Origin: Catalinimonas alkaloidigena
GTDB lineage: Bacteria; Bacteroidota; Bacteroidia; Cytophagales; Cyclobacteriaceae
Direction of reading: 5' to 3'
Assembly: GCF_029504655.1 (NCBI RefSeq)
Contig: NZ_JAQFIL010000003.1
Span: 89,650-153,649, forward strand
DNA: 64,000 bases
Shown: positions 27,609 through 37,016 of the stretch, piece after piece
How positions within the stretch are numbered: position 1 is the stretch's first letter
Layout of the letters: each line of letters opens with the position of its first letter
The notes under the pieces: generated by a model
Seen by the model: the letters and a program-made list of their open reading frames with translations, nothing else
What the model was told of the DNA's origin: nothing
Database searches by the model: none
Program-made: the position numbers and the translations under genes

Positions 27609-28883
27609 TCATGATTGTTCACTTTTCAACTGTGAGGCAATCAACGGTGCTTTAGGAGCCAGAAAGAATCCCGTCAGACTGGCAAACATAATCGGCATGA
27701 GACTATGAAAACCTGTCATCGTACTAAGCAGTATGATGGTACTGATGGGTGTTCTGGTAACACAGGCATTGATGGCAGCCATACAGCCTACGATGACCAA
27801 ACCTGCATTAAGCTCTGGAAAAACAATCAATAACATCTGACCCAAACAAGCCCCTAGAAAGAATAAAGGAATGATAAAGCCACCTCTCCAGCCTGAGGTA
27901 GCTGAAACCACAATGGCAATGATCTTGAAGATCAAAAGGATGAACAGATAGCCTAAAGTGCGATCTTCTACAAGGACATCGGTAATTTCATAATGACCAA
28001 AAAATCGGGTAAGAGGCAGGAAGCATGCGATAGTGCCCAGTATGAGTCCACCCAGCGTGGTTTTAATGTAGATCTTTTTTATTTTGGAGAACAATGCTTT
28101 GGAAAAGCGAAAGACGATAATGAAAAGCCATCCGATAATAGCGCCCAATACTCCAACGCCTACTGCTAACAAGAAATCGGAAGGACCTCCATAAACGTAC
28201 TCTTGCAGTATCCAGGTAGGACCATAACCGATGTGTGTCAGCAAAATAAAGATGACAAAAGCAGCGCAACTGGATACAAACGCTGGAATCAGAGCCTGAT
28301 AAAATTCTACCATGTGTCTATGATGCAGGATTTCCAGCGCAAAAAAGCCAGACCCGAGCGGAGCCCCAAATAGAGCTGTAAAACCTGATGCCATACCCGC
28401 TATGGTCAGCGAACGTAAGTCTTCTCCCTTCAGGCGAAGCTTTCTGGCCAGCCAGGTACCTGTGGAACCCGTCACCTGTACCAGTGGAGCCTCAGGTCCT
28501 ATGCTGCTTCCGGCAGCAATACCGATAAAGGAAGAGAGGATCATAGAAGGGTTATTTTTGGGGTCAAGCCTTCCTCCTTTAAAACGGATGTTATTGACGA
28601 TCAGATCCATTTCACCAGGATCACCTATTCGGTGGATAATTAGCCCCACCAATAAACCTGCTAGGGTCATTAGAGGAATAAGTACCCAACCGGAAAGCCG
28701 CATACTTTCATGCAAAACAAATTCAAGAGCAATCCAATAAATGGCGGCTATGACTCCACCGATCAATCCTATAATTAACCAATACAAAAACTGCTTACTT
28801 AATACAAAAGGGTTGAGTTCCAGTTTCTCACTCACCCTATTACGTATCCTGATGTATTGCCTTTTTTGTTTGTATTCTAACAT
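27609..28883 (-). CDS. ClC-family chloride channel/transporter
   Basis: A 424-residue ClC protein from the start at 28883 (MLEYKQKRQY); a longer frame from 28943 adds an unlikely leader. Signature segments are visible: GSSIGPEAPLVQ for the GxEGP loop, GWRGGFIIPLFFLGACLGQ for the GGxFxPxLxxGA motif, and TRTPISTIILLSTMTG near the end. ClC proteins move chloride (some nitrate or fluoride), by channel or proton exchange, in the inner membrane. The Glu in GPEAP is the gating residue seen in exchangers. The gene converges on the outer-membrane protein gene. Confidence 0.92.
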   Translation of the reverse strand: MLEYKQKRQYIRIRNRVSEKLELNPFVLSKQFLYWLIIGLIGGVIAAIYWIALEFVLHESMRLSGWVLIPLMTLAGLLVGLIIHRIGDPGEMDLIVNNIRFKGGRLDPKNNPSMILSSFIGIAAGSSIGPEAPLVQVTGSTGTWLARKLRLKGEDLRSLTIAGMASGFTALFGAPLGSGFFALEILHHRHMVEFYQALIPAFVSSCAAFVIFILLTHIGYGPTWILQEYVYGGPSDFLLAVGVGVLGAIIGWLFIIVFRFSKALFSKIKKIYIKTTLGGLILGTIACFLPLTRFFGHYEITDVLVEDRTLGYLFILLIFKIIAIVVSATSGWRGGFIIPLFFLGACLGQMLLIVFPELNAGLVIVGCMAAINACVTRTPISTIILLSTMTGFHSLMPIMFASLTGFFLAPKAPLIASQLKSEQS

Positions 28884-29158
28884 TTCTACTTTCTCAAGCC
28901 TCAAAGGTATACAGACACTTTGTACGAGACAATAAAAGCGCAAGAGAAGGCACTAAATTGAGTGGCATGAAAATCAAATCTTGGAAAAGCTTCTGATTTT
29001 TCCTTACATATTTTATCTCCACAATAATTTACAAAGCATTATGAAAAAAGAGCTGTAAAGAAACTGAATCAGCTTGATGGGGAGAAGAGTTGCTTTCTCA
29101 ATGTATACAGAAAATGCTTTGGGTGTCTGTTGAAAAAATTAACTCAGATTTTCGCGAT

Positions 29159-29212
29159 ATGATTCAAATCATAAACGCTCTGATAACTAACCTTTAGTTT
29201 AGCGGAAAACAA
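29159..29212 (+). promoter_or_regulatory. FNR-like box and conserved promoter block (copy 2)
   Basis: ATGATTCAAATCAT (29159-29172) is a perfect palindrome. It is followed by ATAAACGCTCTGATAACTAA and TTTAGTTTAGCGGAAAACAA, closely similar to 26503-26544. It lies about 120 bases upstream of the RIC gene and likely drives it under oxygen or NO control. Confidence 0.6.
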
Positions 29213-29330
29213 TATAATCGTAATGATAATACTTACCCACGACGAGCCGGCCTAAGTGGTTTTGGTCTTTAACCAAAAATGCTCAAATGTGGGGAAGTAC
29301 TCTTAATCATTTATAAACTAAATAGACAAA

Positions 29331-30071
29331 ATGATGAGTACATTTATGCAAGAACCTGTAGGGCAGATCGTCAACCGTGATTATCGTACCGCTGATATTT
29401 TCAAAAAGTTTAATATTGATTTTTGCTGTGGGGGCAAAAAGCCATTGATCAAGGCCTGTGAGAAAAAAAATATTAATCTGGAAGAGCTTGAGCAAGCTTT
29501 GTTAAGTGTGCTCAACCAACCACAAGAGGAAGTAGTTAATTACGCTGCATGGCCACTGGATCTGTTAGTTGACTATATTGAAAAGAAACACCACCGCTAT
29601 GTAGAAGAGAATATTCCACTCCTCCAGCAGTATCTTCATAAAGTAGCCTCAGTACATGGTGATCGCCATCCAGAGTTAATTGAAGTATATCAACTTTTTA
29701 ACCAGTGTGAGGATGAACTGGGACAGCATATGCAAAAAGAAGAGCAAATTTTATTTCCCTATATACGTATGATGATAAATACTCAGCTTAGGGGCAGACA
29801 ACTAGAGACCCCGTATTTTGGTACAGTAGAAAATCCCATCGCTATGATGGAGCATGAGCATGATGCGGAAGGCGAAAGGTTTAGAAAAATAGCTGCTTTG
29901 TGCGATCAGTATACTCCTCCGGCAGATGCCTGTAATACGTACAAAGTTACATTTGCTAAGCTTCAGGAGTTTGAGGCAGACCTCTATACCCATATACATT
30001 TAGAGAACAACATTCTATTCCCTAAAGCTGCTGAACTGGAGAAGAAACTCGCTTTGGCTGCATTAGATTAA
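29331..30071 (+). CDS. RIC/ScdA iron-sulfur cluster repair di-iron protein
   Basis: A 246-residue protein of normal RIC length. The ScdA N-terminal domain (1-60) has FNIDFCCGG and KAC. The haemerythrin-like domain follows, with di-iron ligands visible in KKHHRY, VHGDRHPEL, HMQKEEQILFPY, MMEHEHDAEGE and HIHLENNILFP. YtfE/ScdA/RIC proteins repair Fe-S clusters after NO or peroxide damage in the cytoplasm. It is preceded by an FNR-like box and followed by a degenerate paralogue. Confidence 0.95.
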   Translation: MMSTFMQEPVGQIVNRDYRTADIFKKFNIDFCCGGKKPLIKACEKKNINLEELEQALLSVLNQPQEEVVNYAAWPLDLLVDYIEKKHHRYVEENIPLLQQYLHKVASVHGDRHPELIEVYQLFNQCEDELGQHMQKEEQILFPYIRMMINTQLRGRQLETPYFGTVENPIAMMEHEHDAEGERFRKIAALCDQYTPPADACNTYKVTFAKLQEFEADLYTHIHLENNILFPKAAELEKKLALAALD

Positions 30072-30262
30072 CACAGTTAAGTCATTTTGGTGTGATTGAT
30101 TAATAATGGTTGTAAAGGAGCAGGTTCAGAAGATAAAACCATTTCTAACTGCCTTTTTATCTGCTCCTTTTAAATCCATCTCTAAGAGGATCTTTGTAGA
30201 AAACGCCTTCTGTTAATGTAATATTCACAAAGAAAATCCTAGACTAACGAGCTAAATAATAA

Positions 30263-30790
30263 ATGAAAGAAGAATATTATTACTGGCCGGCAGATTTGCT
30301 TGTCCAATATCTTGTTAAAGATTACCACAAGCACATTCTTCAAATGCTGCATGAAGTTAGAGTAGATTTTAGACAATTGCTATCTATCTATGGGGTGTCC
30401 TATCCCTTGTTATATGAAGTACAGCGTCAGTATCTGCAATGTGCTGAAGAGATAATGTCACACCTTTCCAAAGAAGCTATAGCGGTCTTGCCTTATGTAA
30501 ATAGGTATACTAAGGAACTAAAAAAACAAAATTTTCTAAGAAAGCCAGGGCTATATTCTGTCTGCCACTCTATTGATGCAATGTGCACCGAACATAAATT
30601 TGGAAAAAGATATTTTGACAGTTTGATAGATCATATGGATTATGTTGACATGCCAGAAAATGAGCTTTATCAAAAGATCTACTGGACTTTACAGGAAATG
30701 ACCTTTCGTTGGCAGGAACTGGTACACCTGGAGGACGATATTCTTTTTCCTAAGCTTGTTGAGATGGAGTCTTTTTTGAAACCCATATAA
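30263..30790 (+). CDS. Degenerate RIC paralogue (haemerythrin-like)
   Basis: A 175-residue protein aligned by eye with the C-terminal domain of the RIC protein upstream. It lacks the ScdA cysteine domain. Some ligand motifs remain (KDYHKHILQM, CTEHKFGKRYF, VHLEDDILFPKLVEME), but the HGDRHP position reads YGVSYP and the HMQKEEQILFP position reads HLSKEAIAVLP. Loss of two or three metal ligands suggests changed metal binding or a new role. It lies 13 bases before the ribonucleotide reductase start. Confidence 0.8.
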   Translation: MKEEYYYWPADLLVQYLVKDYHKHILQMLHEVRVDFRQLLSIYGVSYPLLYEVQRQYLQCAEEIMSHLSKEAIAVLPYVNRYTKELKKQNFLRKPGLYSVCHSIDAMCTEHKFGKRYFDSLIDHMDYVDMPENELYQKIYWTLQEMTFRWQELVHLEDDILFPKLVEMESFLKPI

Positions 30791-30803
30791 ACCCATATTC
30801 ACC

Positions 30804-33364
30804 GTGATTGCTAAACTAACACCAACAAAGGAAACACTGCAGGTTTTTACTGAAAATGAAGTCAGAGAGCAAAGTACTGCTTATTTTTGCGGTGATAGCC
30901 TGGCCGCAGAGGTATGGATGAGTAAATATGCTTTGAAGGATAGTCAAGGAAATTTTTATGAGAAGTCTCCAGACGATATGCATAGAAGACTTGCCAGGGA
31001 GTTTGCTCGTATAGAGGAGCGATACCCTATGTCCTTATTGGAAGATGAAATATATGCGCTTCTAAAAAACTTTTCTTACATCATTCCGCAAGGTAGTCCT
31101 ATGGCGGGGATTGGAAATAACTTTCAGCAGGCATCTTTATCCAACTGTTTTGTTATCGGAGTTGAGTCAGAAGCTGATTCTTATGGTTCTGTACTTTCTT
31201 TGGACGAAGAACTTGTGCAACTTATGAAAAGAAGGGGAGGTGTGGGTGTAGACTTATCTCACATCAGGCCGGAAGGTAGTAAAGTAAATAATTCCGCACT
31301 GACAGCTACTGGCATCGTCCCTTTCATGCATCGTTTTTCAAACTCTACACCCGGGAAGTAGCACAGGGGGGTAGAAGAGGGGCGCTCATGCTCACCCTGA
31401 TGGTAAAACACCCGGAGGCTGTTTCCTTTGCCAACGCCAAAAGGAATACAACTGATGTTACAGGAGCTAATATATCTTTAAAGTTAGATGATGCCTTTAT
31501 GCTGGCCGTTCAGGATGACGGTTTGTATTTGCAAGAGTTTCCGGTCAATAGTTCCGCTCCATTAGTTAGTAAAGAGACGAAAGCCCGGGAGATCTGGCAG
31601 GAGATTATTGAAGGTGCCTGGAAGTCAGCAGAGCCGGGCGTTATCTTCTGGGATACCATCATCCGTGAATCATTACCGGACCGTTATGCTGAAGAAGGTT
31701 TCCAGACAGTCTCTACCAATCCCTGTGGAGAGATTCCTCTTTGTCCGTATGATAGCTGCCGCCTTATGGCGATGAATCTGACTGGCTATGTGAAAGATTC
31801 CTTTCATTCGGAAGCTTATTTTGATTTTGATCTTTTCAAACAGCATGTCAGAATCGCTCTTCGCTTGATGGATGATTTGGTGGATCTGGAGCTTGAAAAG
31901 ATCAACAGAATCATAGAGAAAGTAGAAAAAGACACAGAGCCTAAACATTACAAGCGGGTAGAGCATGAACTGTGGATTAAAATCAAAGAAAAGTGTGAGA
32001 AAGGGAGGAGGACAGGCTTGGGTATCACCGGTTTGGGTGATATGCTGGCATCATTGGGCATTAAATATGGGTCTGAGGAGTCTATCACTGTAGCGGAGCA
32101 GGTGCAAACTACACTCCTGGTGGAAGCATATAGAAGCTCCATTCAACTGGGCAAGGAAAGAGGAGTATTTCCTGTGTTTGATGCGGAAAAAGAAAAGGGG
32201 CATCCTCTGATCAACAGAATCAGGCGCATAGATCCGGAGTTGGTAAAAGATATGGCACTGAACGGTAGAAGAAACATATCTATGCTTACCATTGCCCCCA
32301 CCGGAAGCACAAGCCTGCTTAGCCAGACCACCTCAGGTATAGAACCAGCCTTTAGGCTCTATTATTCCCGGAGGAAAAAGGTAAATGACGCAAAATCCGG
32401 AAAATCAAATCAGCATTATTTTATAGATGATAATGGGGATACCTATGAAGAATATGCTGTTTTTCATCATGGCTTCAGAAAGTGGTTAGAGCATCAGGGT
32501 TATCAGCCTGATGAAATCAAAACCTTCAATAAAAAGGACCTTCTGCGATTGTTAGAAGAATCGCCTTATGCCGAAGCCAGCAGCGATCAGATTGACTGGA
32601 GGGCTAAGGTGAAGCTACAGAGTGCATTACAGAAATGGGTAGACCACTCAATTAGTGTTACAGTGAATTTGCCGGAAGATACCCCTCAGGCTATGATCTC
32701 GCAAATCTATATTGATGCCTGGAAACAGGGCTGTAAAGGGATCACAGTGTACCGGGAAGGCAGCCGGGCTGGAATTTTAGTAAGTGAAAAGAAACTTGAT
32801 CAGCAGGATTTTTTGGAAACCATTCCACCCAAACGACCCGTTGAGTTGGAAGCAGCTGTATTGCGATTTAAAAACAATGAAAAAAACTGGGTTGCCGTGG
32901 TGGGCATATATCATGGTAAGCCCTATGAGATTTTTACAGGAAGGGCCGAAGATTCTTTCTCTATTCTGGAAAGTGTAGATAAGGGAAAAGTGATTAAAAG
33001 TAAGGGAGAAAATGGCAAAAACAGGTATGACTTCCAGTACTTGGATAATGATGGCTACAAGGTGACGATTGAAGGATTGTCACGTACATTCAATGAAGAG
33101 TACTGGAATTACGCCAAGCTCATCAGTGGGATACTCAGACATGGAATGCCACTCAAGTATGTTATTGAAATGATTGAAGATCTGTACCTGGATGGCCAGA
33201 CATTAAATACCTGGAGGAATGGTGTAAAAAGGGCTTTATTACAATTTATACCCGATGGTACTGTGCCTACTGATAACGCCTGCCCTCATTGTAAACAAGC
33301 CTCATTAGTCTATCAGGAATCCTGCTTGCAATGTAGCCAATGTGGGTACAGTAAGTGCGGTTAA
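30804..33364 (+). pseudogene. nrdJ: Adenosylcobalamin-dependent ribonucleotide reductase, frameshifted
   Basis: The first frame (30804-31361) has the class II start region and LSNCFVIG, RRGGVGVDLSHIRP. Family members read NSTREVAQGG here, but the DNA has ACACCCGGGAAG, two bases too many, which ends the frame at a TAG. The second frame resumes with EVAQGGRRGALML and carries NPCGEIPLCP (active-site Cys and Glu), SMLTIAPTGSTSLL, and a C-terminal zinc/thiol tail with CPHC and CSQCGYSKCG. If real, the break inactivates the O2-independent reductase; a class I enzyme would then be needed elsewhere. Sequencing error or recoding cannot be excluded. Confidence 0.85.
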
Positions 33365-33398
33365 CATATTAAAAGAATAGGCCCATCAATCAGACAAT

Positions 33399-35234
33399 AT
33401 GAAAAATAGATTCAGACCACATACCTTCCATATTCCTGTAATGGGGACTGGGTATACCATTGACACCCCTATAAAAGTGGCTCCGTACGGCATCACTTCA
33501 GTCATATCCATCATAGACCACAGGCTCGTAGAACAAATGCGTGAATACCATAGCAGGCTACACAATTATGCCTATACCCCAATTCATGAAAAAGAGGAAG
33601 ACAGCAGGGCAAGAAGTATTACCGCATACTTAGATCTGGTCAATGATATTGTCATTGAGAAGCTTAATAAGCTCAAAAAATCTTCATTTGAAGCAGAAAG
33701 TGAAATCACAAAATATTTTGAAATGCTTCCCGAGTCTTCCCCGCTCAAGCATGAATATAGACAGATGCTTCAGTCCGGCAAAGAGAACCAAAAAAGAAAA
33801 CAAGAGCAATTAAGGGATAAAATCGTGCCTGGAGCGATTGACGTGAATATCATGACCAAGCTTGATAAAGTTAACTACTCCGGAAATGAAGCTTTACCGG
33901 TAGAATACAATGACGCGCATGCAGCGTTACGAGGATTCGCGAATAGCAGGCTTTCATCATCAGTGGTGCTCTCTGCAGGTCTAAACCCAAGGTTATATGG
34001 TTACATGGCAACTTTTAATGATTTCTTTCCTGATCATTCAGGTTTAGCAAGAAAGAAAATAATATTAAAAGTTAGCGATTACCGTTCTGCTTTGATTCAG
34101 GGTAAGTTTCTGGCAAAAAAGGGATTGTGGGTATCAGAATTCAGGATAGAATCAGGGTTAAATTGCGGGGGGCACGCGTTTGCCACAGATGGTTATTTGC
34201 TGGGACCTATCCTACAAGAGTTTAAAGAAAAGAGGGATGATCTTGTATTTTCTCTATTTCAGATTTATACAGAAGTACTCAACAATGATAGAGGAAAAGT
34301 GGTGCAGGAGCCACCTCCCGTTTTCATTACTGTGCAGGGAGGAGTGGGCACATATAATGAACACAACTTCCTGCTTGACTTTTATAACATTGACTCCGTA
34401 GGATGGGGGTCGCCATTTTTGCTGGTTCCGGAGGCTGTAAATATAGACAGAGGTACTATTGATCTCCTTAGGCAAGCGGAAGAAGAAGAACTCTATTTGA
34501 GCAATGTGTCACCTTTAGGAGTACCGTTCAATACGGTGAAAGGAAGTACAGCTGAACTTGAAAGGCAAAAAAGAATAGAAGCAGGTAAATCTGGCGCTCC
34601 CTGTCTAAAGGAACACCTGGTTTTTAACACAGACTTTACCAAAAAGCCGATTTGTACCGCTTCCCGGCAATACCAAAAACGCAAGATTAAGGAGCTTAAT
34701 GATAAAAAGACAGAACTTGATCGTGAAGCTTTCAAAAAATCATTCAACAAAATTGTGGAGAAAACATGCTTATGCGTAGGGTTAAGTAATTCCGTATTAT
34801 TGGAAAATCACATAGAAATGTATCGTGGCTCAAAAGGTATCGCCGTGTGCCCTGGGCCCAACATGGCTTATTTTTCAAAAATTGCTACGCTAAAAGAAAT
34901 GGTGGACCATATATATGGTAGGACCAACATAGTCCAAAAAGAAATTCGCCCCCACATGTTCACTAAAGAACTTAAATTATATATCGATTATCTTCTAACA
35001 AAGATAGAGGAATGTCAAGGGCAATTGAGCGATTCACAACTTAAATATTTTCAATTGTTTGAAGCAAGTCTGGAAGAAGGAGTGAGCTATTATAAAGAAC
35101 TGTTTTCAAGCCTTAAGTCACAGTTTGAGGATATTAAACCCAGGCTGCTGCAGGAATTAAACCTACTTCAGAAAGAGTTGAAATATGTTAAATGGAGTAT
35201 ATGTTCAAATTTCAAAGAAGCCTCCATTAGTTGA
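33399..35234 (+). CDS. Conserved-looking 611-aa protein of unknown function
   Basis: A 611-residue soluble protein starting 35 bases after nrdJ. I do not recognise the family firmly. The middle part has GLNCGGHAFATDG and VFITVQGGVGTYNEHNFL followed by SVGWGSPFLLVPEAVN, a pattern like an alpha/beta barrel with FMN-type glycine loops as in glutamate synthase-like enzymes. Cysteines in GAPCLKEHLV, KPICTAS, KTCLCVG and AVCPGPN could bind an Fe-S cluster. The last 100 residues are helical. Position after RIC and nrdJ suggests a role in anaerobic or NO-stressed growth. Confidence 0.6.
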   Translation: MKNRFRPHTFHIPVMGTGYTIDTPIKVAPYGITSVISIIDHRLVEQMREYHSRLHNYAYTPIHEKEEDSRARSITAYLDLVNDIVIEKLNKLKKSSFEAESEITKYFEMLPESSPLKHEYRQMLQSGKENQKRKQEQLRDKIVPGAIDVNIMTKLDKVNYSGNEALPVEYNDAHAALRGFANSRLSSSVVLSAGLNPRLYGYMATFNDFFPDHSGLARKKIILKVSDYRSALIQGKFLAKKGLWVSEFRIESGLNCGGHAFATDGYLLGPILQEFKEKRDDLVFSLFQIYTEVLNNDRGKVVQEPPPVFITVQGGVGTYNEHNFLLDFYNIDSVGWGSPFLLVPEAVNIDRGTIDLLRQAEEEELYLSNVSPLGVPFNTVKGSTAELERQKRIEAGKSGAPCLKEHLVFNTDFTKKPICTASRQYQKRKIKELNDKKTELDREAFKKSFNKIVEKTCLCVGLSNSVLLENHIEMYRGSKGIAVCPGPNMAYFSKIATLKEMVDHIYGRTNIVQKEIRPHMFTKELKLYIDYLLTKIEECQGQLSDSQLKYFQLFEASLEEGVSYYKELFSSLKSQFEDIKPRLLQELNLLQKELKYVKWSICSNFKEASIS

Positions 35235-35262
35235 TGAATATCAATAAGATAAAAAGAATAAC

Positions 35263-35886
35263 ATGTATTCTAAAAAAGAAGAGATATTTAATGCAGTAAC
35301 CCACGGAGTGGGGGCCTGCCTTGCCATAGCTGCATTGGTAATTTTGATTGTTCTGGCTGCAATAAAAGGCACAACCATTCATGTGGTAAGCTTTTCCATC
35401 TTTGGAGCCATGTTAGTAATACTTTACACTGTATCAACGCTTTATCATAGTTTGACCCACAAGAAGGCAAAAAGACTATTCAGGAAGTTTGATCATATGT
35501 CCATTTTCCTGCTGATAGCAGGTACCTATACACCCTTTTGTCTAGCTATATTAAAAAATTCATTAGGATGGACCATTTTTGGAGTTGTATGGGGAATAGC
35601 GATTGCAGGTATTTTGATGAAAGTTTTTTATGTAGGTAAAAAGGAGATACTTTCAATAGTTCTGTATATCACGCTGGGATGGATTGTAATAATTGCTATT
35701 CAGCCATTACATATGCTCATGTCCTTTCAGGGTTTTGTGTTCCTAATATTAGGGGGTATATTCTATACCTTGGGAACATTTTTTTACGCTCAGCACAAGA
35801 TTAAGTATAATCATGGGATTTGGCATTTATTTGTACTGGCAGGAAGCACTCTCCATTTTTTTTCGGTATTAAGTTTATTACCCTGA
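35263..35886 (+). CDS. Haemolysin III / PAQR-family membrane protein
   Basis: A 207-residue protein with seven membrane helices. The PAQR metal-site motifs are visible: EIFNAVTHGVGA near the start, TLYHSLTHKKAKRLFRKFDH in the middle, and GIWHLFVLAGSTLHF near the end, with the conserved Ser and three His. Bacterial members (YqfA/TrhA) affect membrane fluidity; true haemolysis is doubtful. It lies 28 bases after the 611-residue protein gene. Confidence 0.93.
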   Translation: MYSKKEEIFNAVTHGVGACLAIAALVILIVLAAIKGTTIHVVSFSIFGAMLVILYTVSTLYHSLTHKKAKRLFRKFDHMSIFLLIAGTYTPFCLAILKNSLGWTIFGVVWGIAIAGILMKVFYVGKKEILSIVLYITLGWIVIIAIQPLHMLMSFQGFVFLILGGIFYTLGTFFYAQHKIKYNHGIWHLFVLAGSTLHFFSVLSLLP

Positions 35887-36231
35887 AATATTTTTTGGTG
35901 TTTCATAAAAATTCTAAGTTTTTATTTATGAATGATCTAAGTACTGCGACAAATTTAATTCACGTATAAACTATTGTTAATATGTTGATTATCAGAATAA
36001 TAGAAGCTTTTAACCTGTAATCTTAAACAGTCTAACTACTTAATACTATACTCAATAACAAAGGCAGGTTAATTTGGAAAGAGAAAAAGGATTAGCTGAT
36101 TAACCACTATCTAAAAGTTATAGAAAAGTTTATTGAAGTATTTCAGCAAAAGGAAAAACAACTACGAAATGCCCGAAATAAATAAGCATAACGGCAAAAC
36201 AGATATTTGCTCAGCATTCTGAAGTGAAAAA
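35887..36231. other. AT-rich intergenic region, nothing recognised
   Basis: About 345 bases with no convincing frame, hairpin or repeat. It marks the border between the respiratory gene block and the mobile-element/cassette region. Confidence 0.5.
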
Positions 36232-36327
36232 ATGTTGTGGGGTGGAAAGCAGTGGACGAGTGGTTACTATTACTATGCTAACACTGTAGGTCAATATGAC
36301 ACTCCTGAACGAATGGTTAACACATAA
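36232..36327 (+). pseudogene. C-terminal scrap of an IS200/IS605 TnpA transposase
   Basis: A 31-codon frame reads LWGGKQWTSGYYYYANTVGQ followed by YDTPERMVNT. This resembles the end of IS200/REP-associated TnpA proteins (LWGGxLWxxGYY then TVG). The HUH and Tyr motifs are missing, so it is only a relic. Confidence 0.6.
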
Positions 36328-36456
36328 ACCGTTAAATTTAATTAGAATTACCGCATTCAGGGGTAGGGTAGAGGTTGTTTAACATATAAGCGATTATTAC
36401 ACTTTCAAGCAGAAGTACTCAGCTCATCAGGCTTATTTACCCTATCAGCCAAAATG

Positions 36457-36879
36457 TCAAAAGCCATACTCTACTACCTCTTCTTCTACTTGTGAGTTAA
36501 GCCCATCATCCATTGGATAGGAGGGAAGTGACCTCAGCATTACCTGATCAGCATTGAGTACTGAATAACCCACATCATAACAAAAGTAGAAGGCTTTGCC
36601 AGAGATGATCCTTCGGGAGGTATGATACTGCGCATCAAATCCTTTTTGCAGCAGCATTTGCTTATTTATTACCGGATAAGTTTGAGGATCATCTTTTATG
36701 AAAGCAAGCAGCACTCTATGATTAATGAGCAGCTGTTGGTTGACTTTTCTGATCAAAGCATTTCTAGCGACTTTCTGGTGATTATGAAAAGAGGCTCTAC
36801 AGGCATCAGAGCAGAATTTCTTATCCGCTCTGCCGTGGATAGGAGTGTGGCAGATGGCACAAGTCTTGGATACGGTCAT
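36457..36879 (-). CDS. Small zinc-ribbon protein divergent from the array recombinase
   Basis: A 140-residue protein. The N-terminus has a four-Cys/His zinc knuckle (CAICHTPIHGRADKKFCSDAC), then a basic helix, and a C-terminal part with FYFCYDVGYSVL. This type of protein is common in Bacteroidota but has no known function. It is divergently transcribed from the recombinase, sharing a 140-base promoter region full of inverted GTTTGTAAAC-type repeats. It may be a DNA-binding regulator of the recombinase or itself. Confidence 0.75.
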   Translation of the reverse strand: MTVSKTCAICHTPIHGRADKKFCSDACRASFHNHQKVARNALIRKVNQQLLINHRVLLAFIKDDPQTYPVINKQMLLQKGFDAQYHTSRRIISGKAFYFCYDVGYSVLNADQVMLRSLPSYPMDDGLNSQVEEEVVEYGF

Positions 36880-36888
36880 GTATTAGTC

Positions 36889-36950
36889 GTTTGTAAACGT
36901 ATAGCGAAATATACGTTTAAAAGGCTATACGCTTACAAACGTTTACAAAC
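36889..36950. promoter_or_regulatory. Repeated operator between zinc-ribbon gene and recombinase
   Basis: GTTTGTAAACGTATAG (36889-36904) and CTATACGCTTACAAAC (36925-36940) are inverted copies with one mismatch. A third half-site, GTTTACAAAC, follows at 36941-36950. The sites overlap the region where both divergent promoters must lie. They look like operators that regulate recombinase expression. Confidence 0.6.
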
Positions 36951-37016
36951 ATTTATAGTCGTATCTAATCGAAAGGTATGATTCGGCCATGGGTTTAAGT
37001 GCTTATTTTAGCGGTT

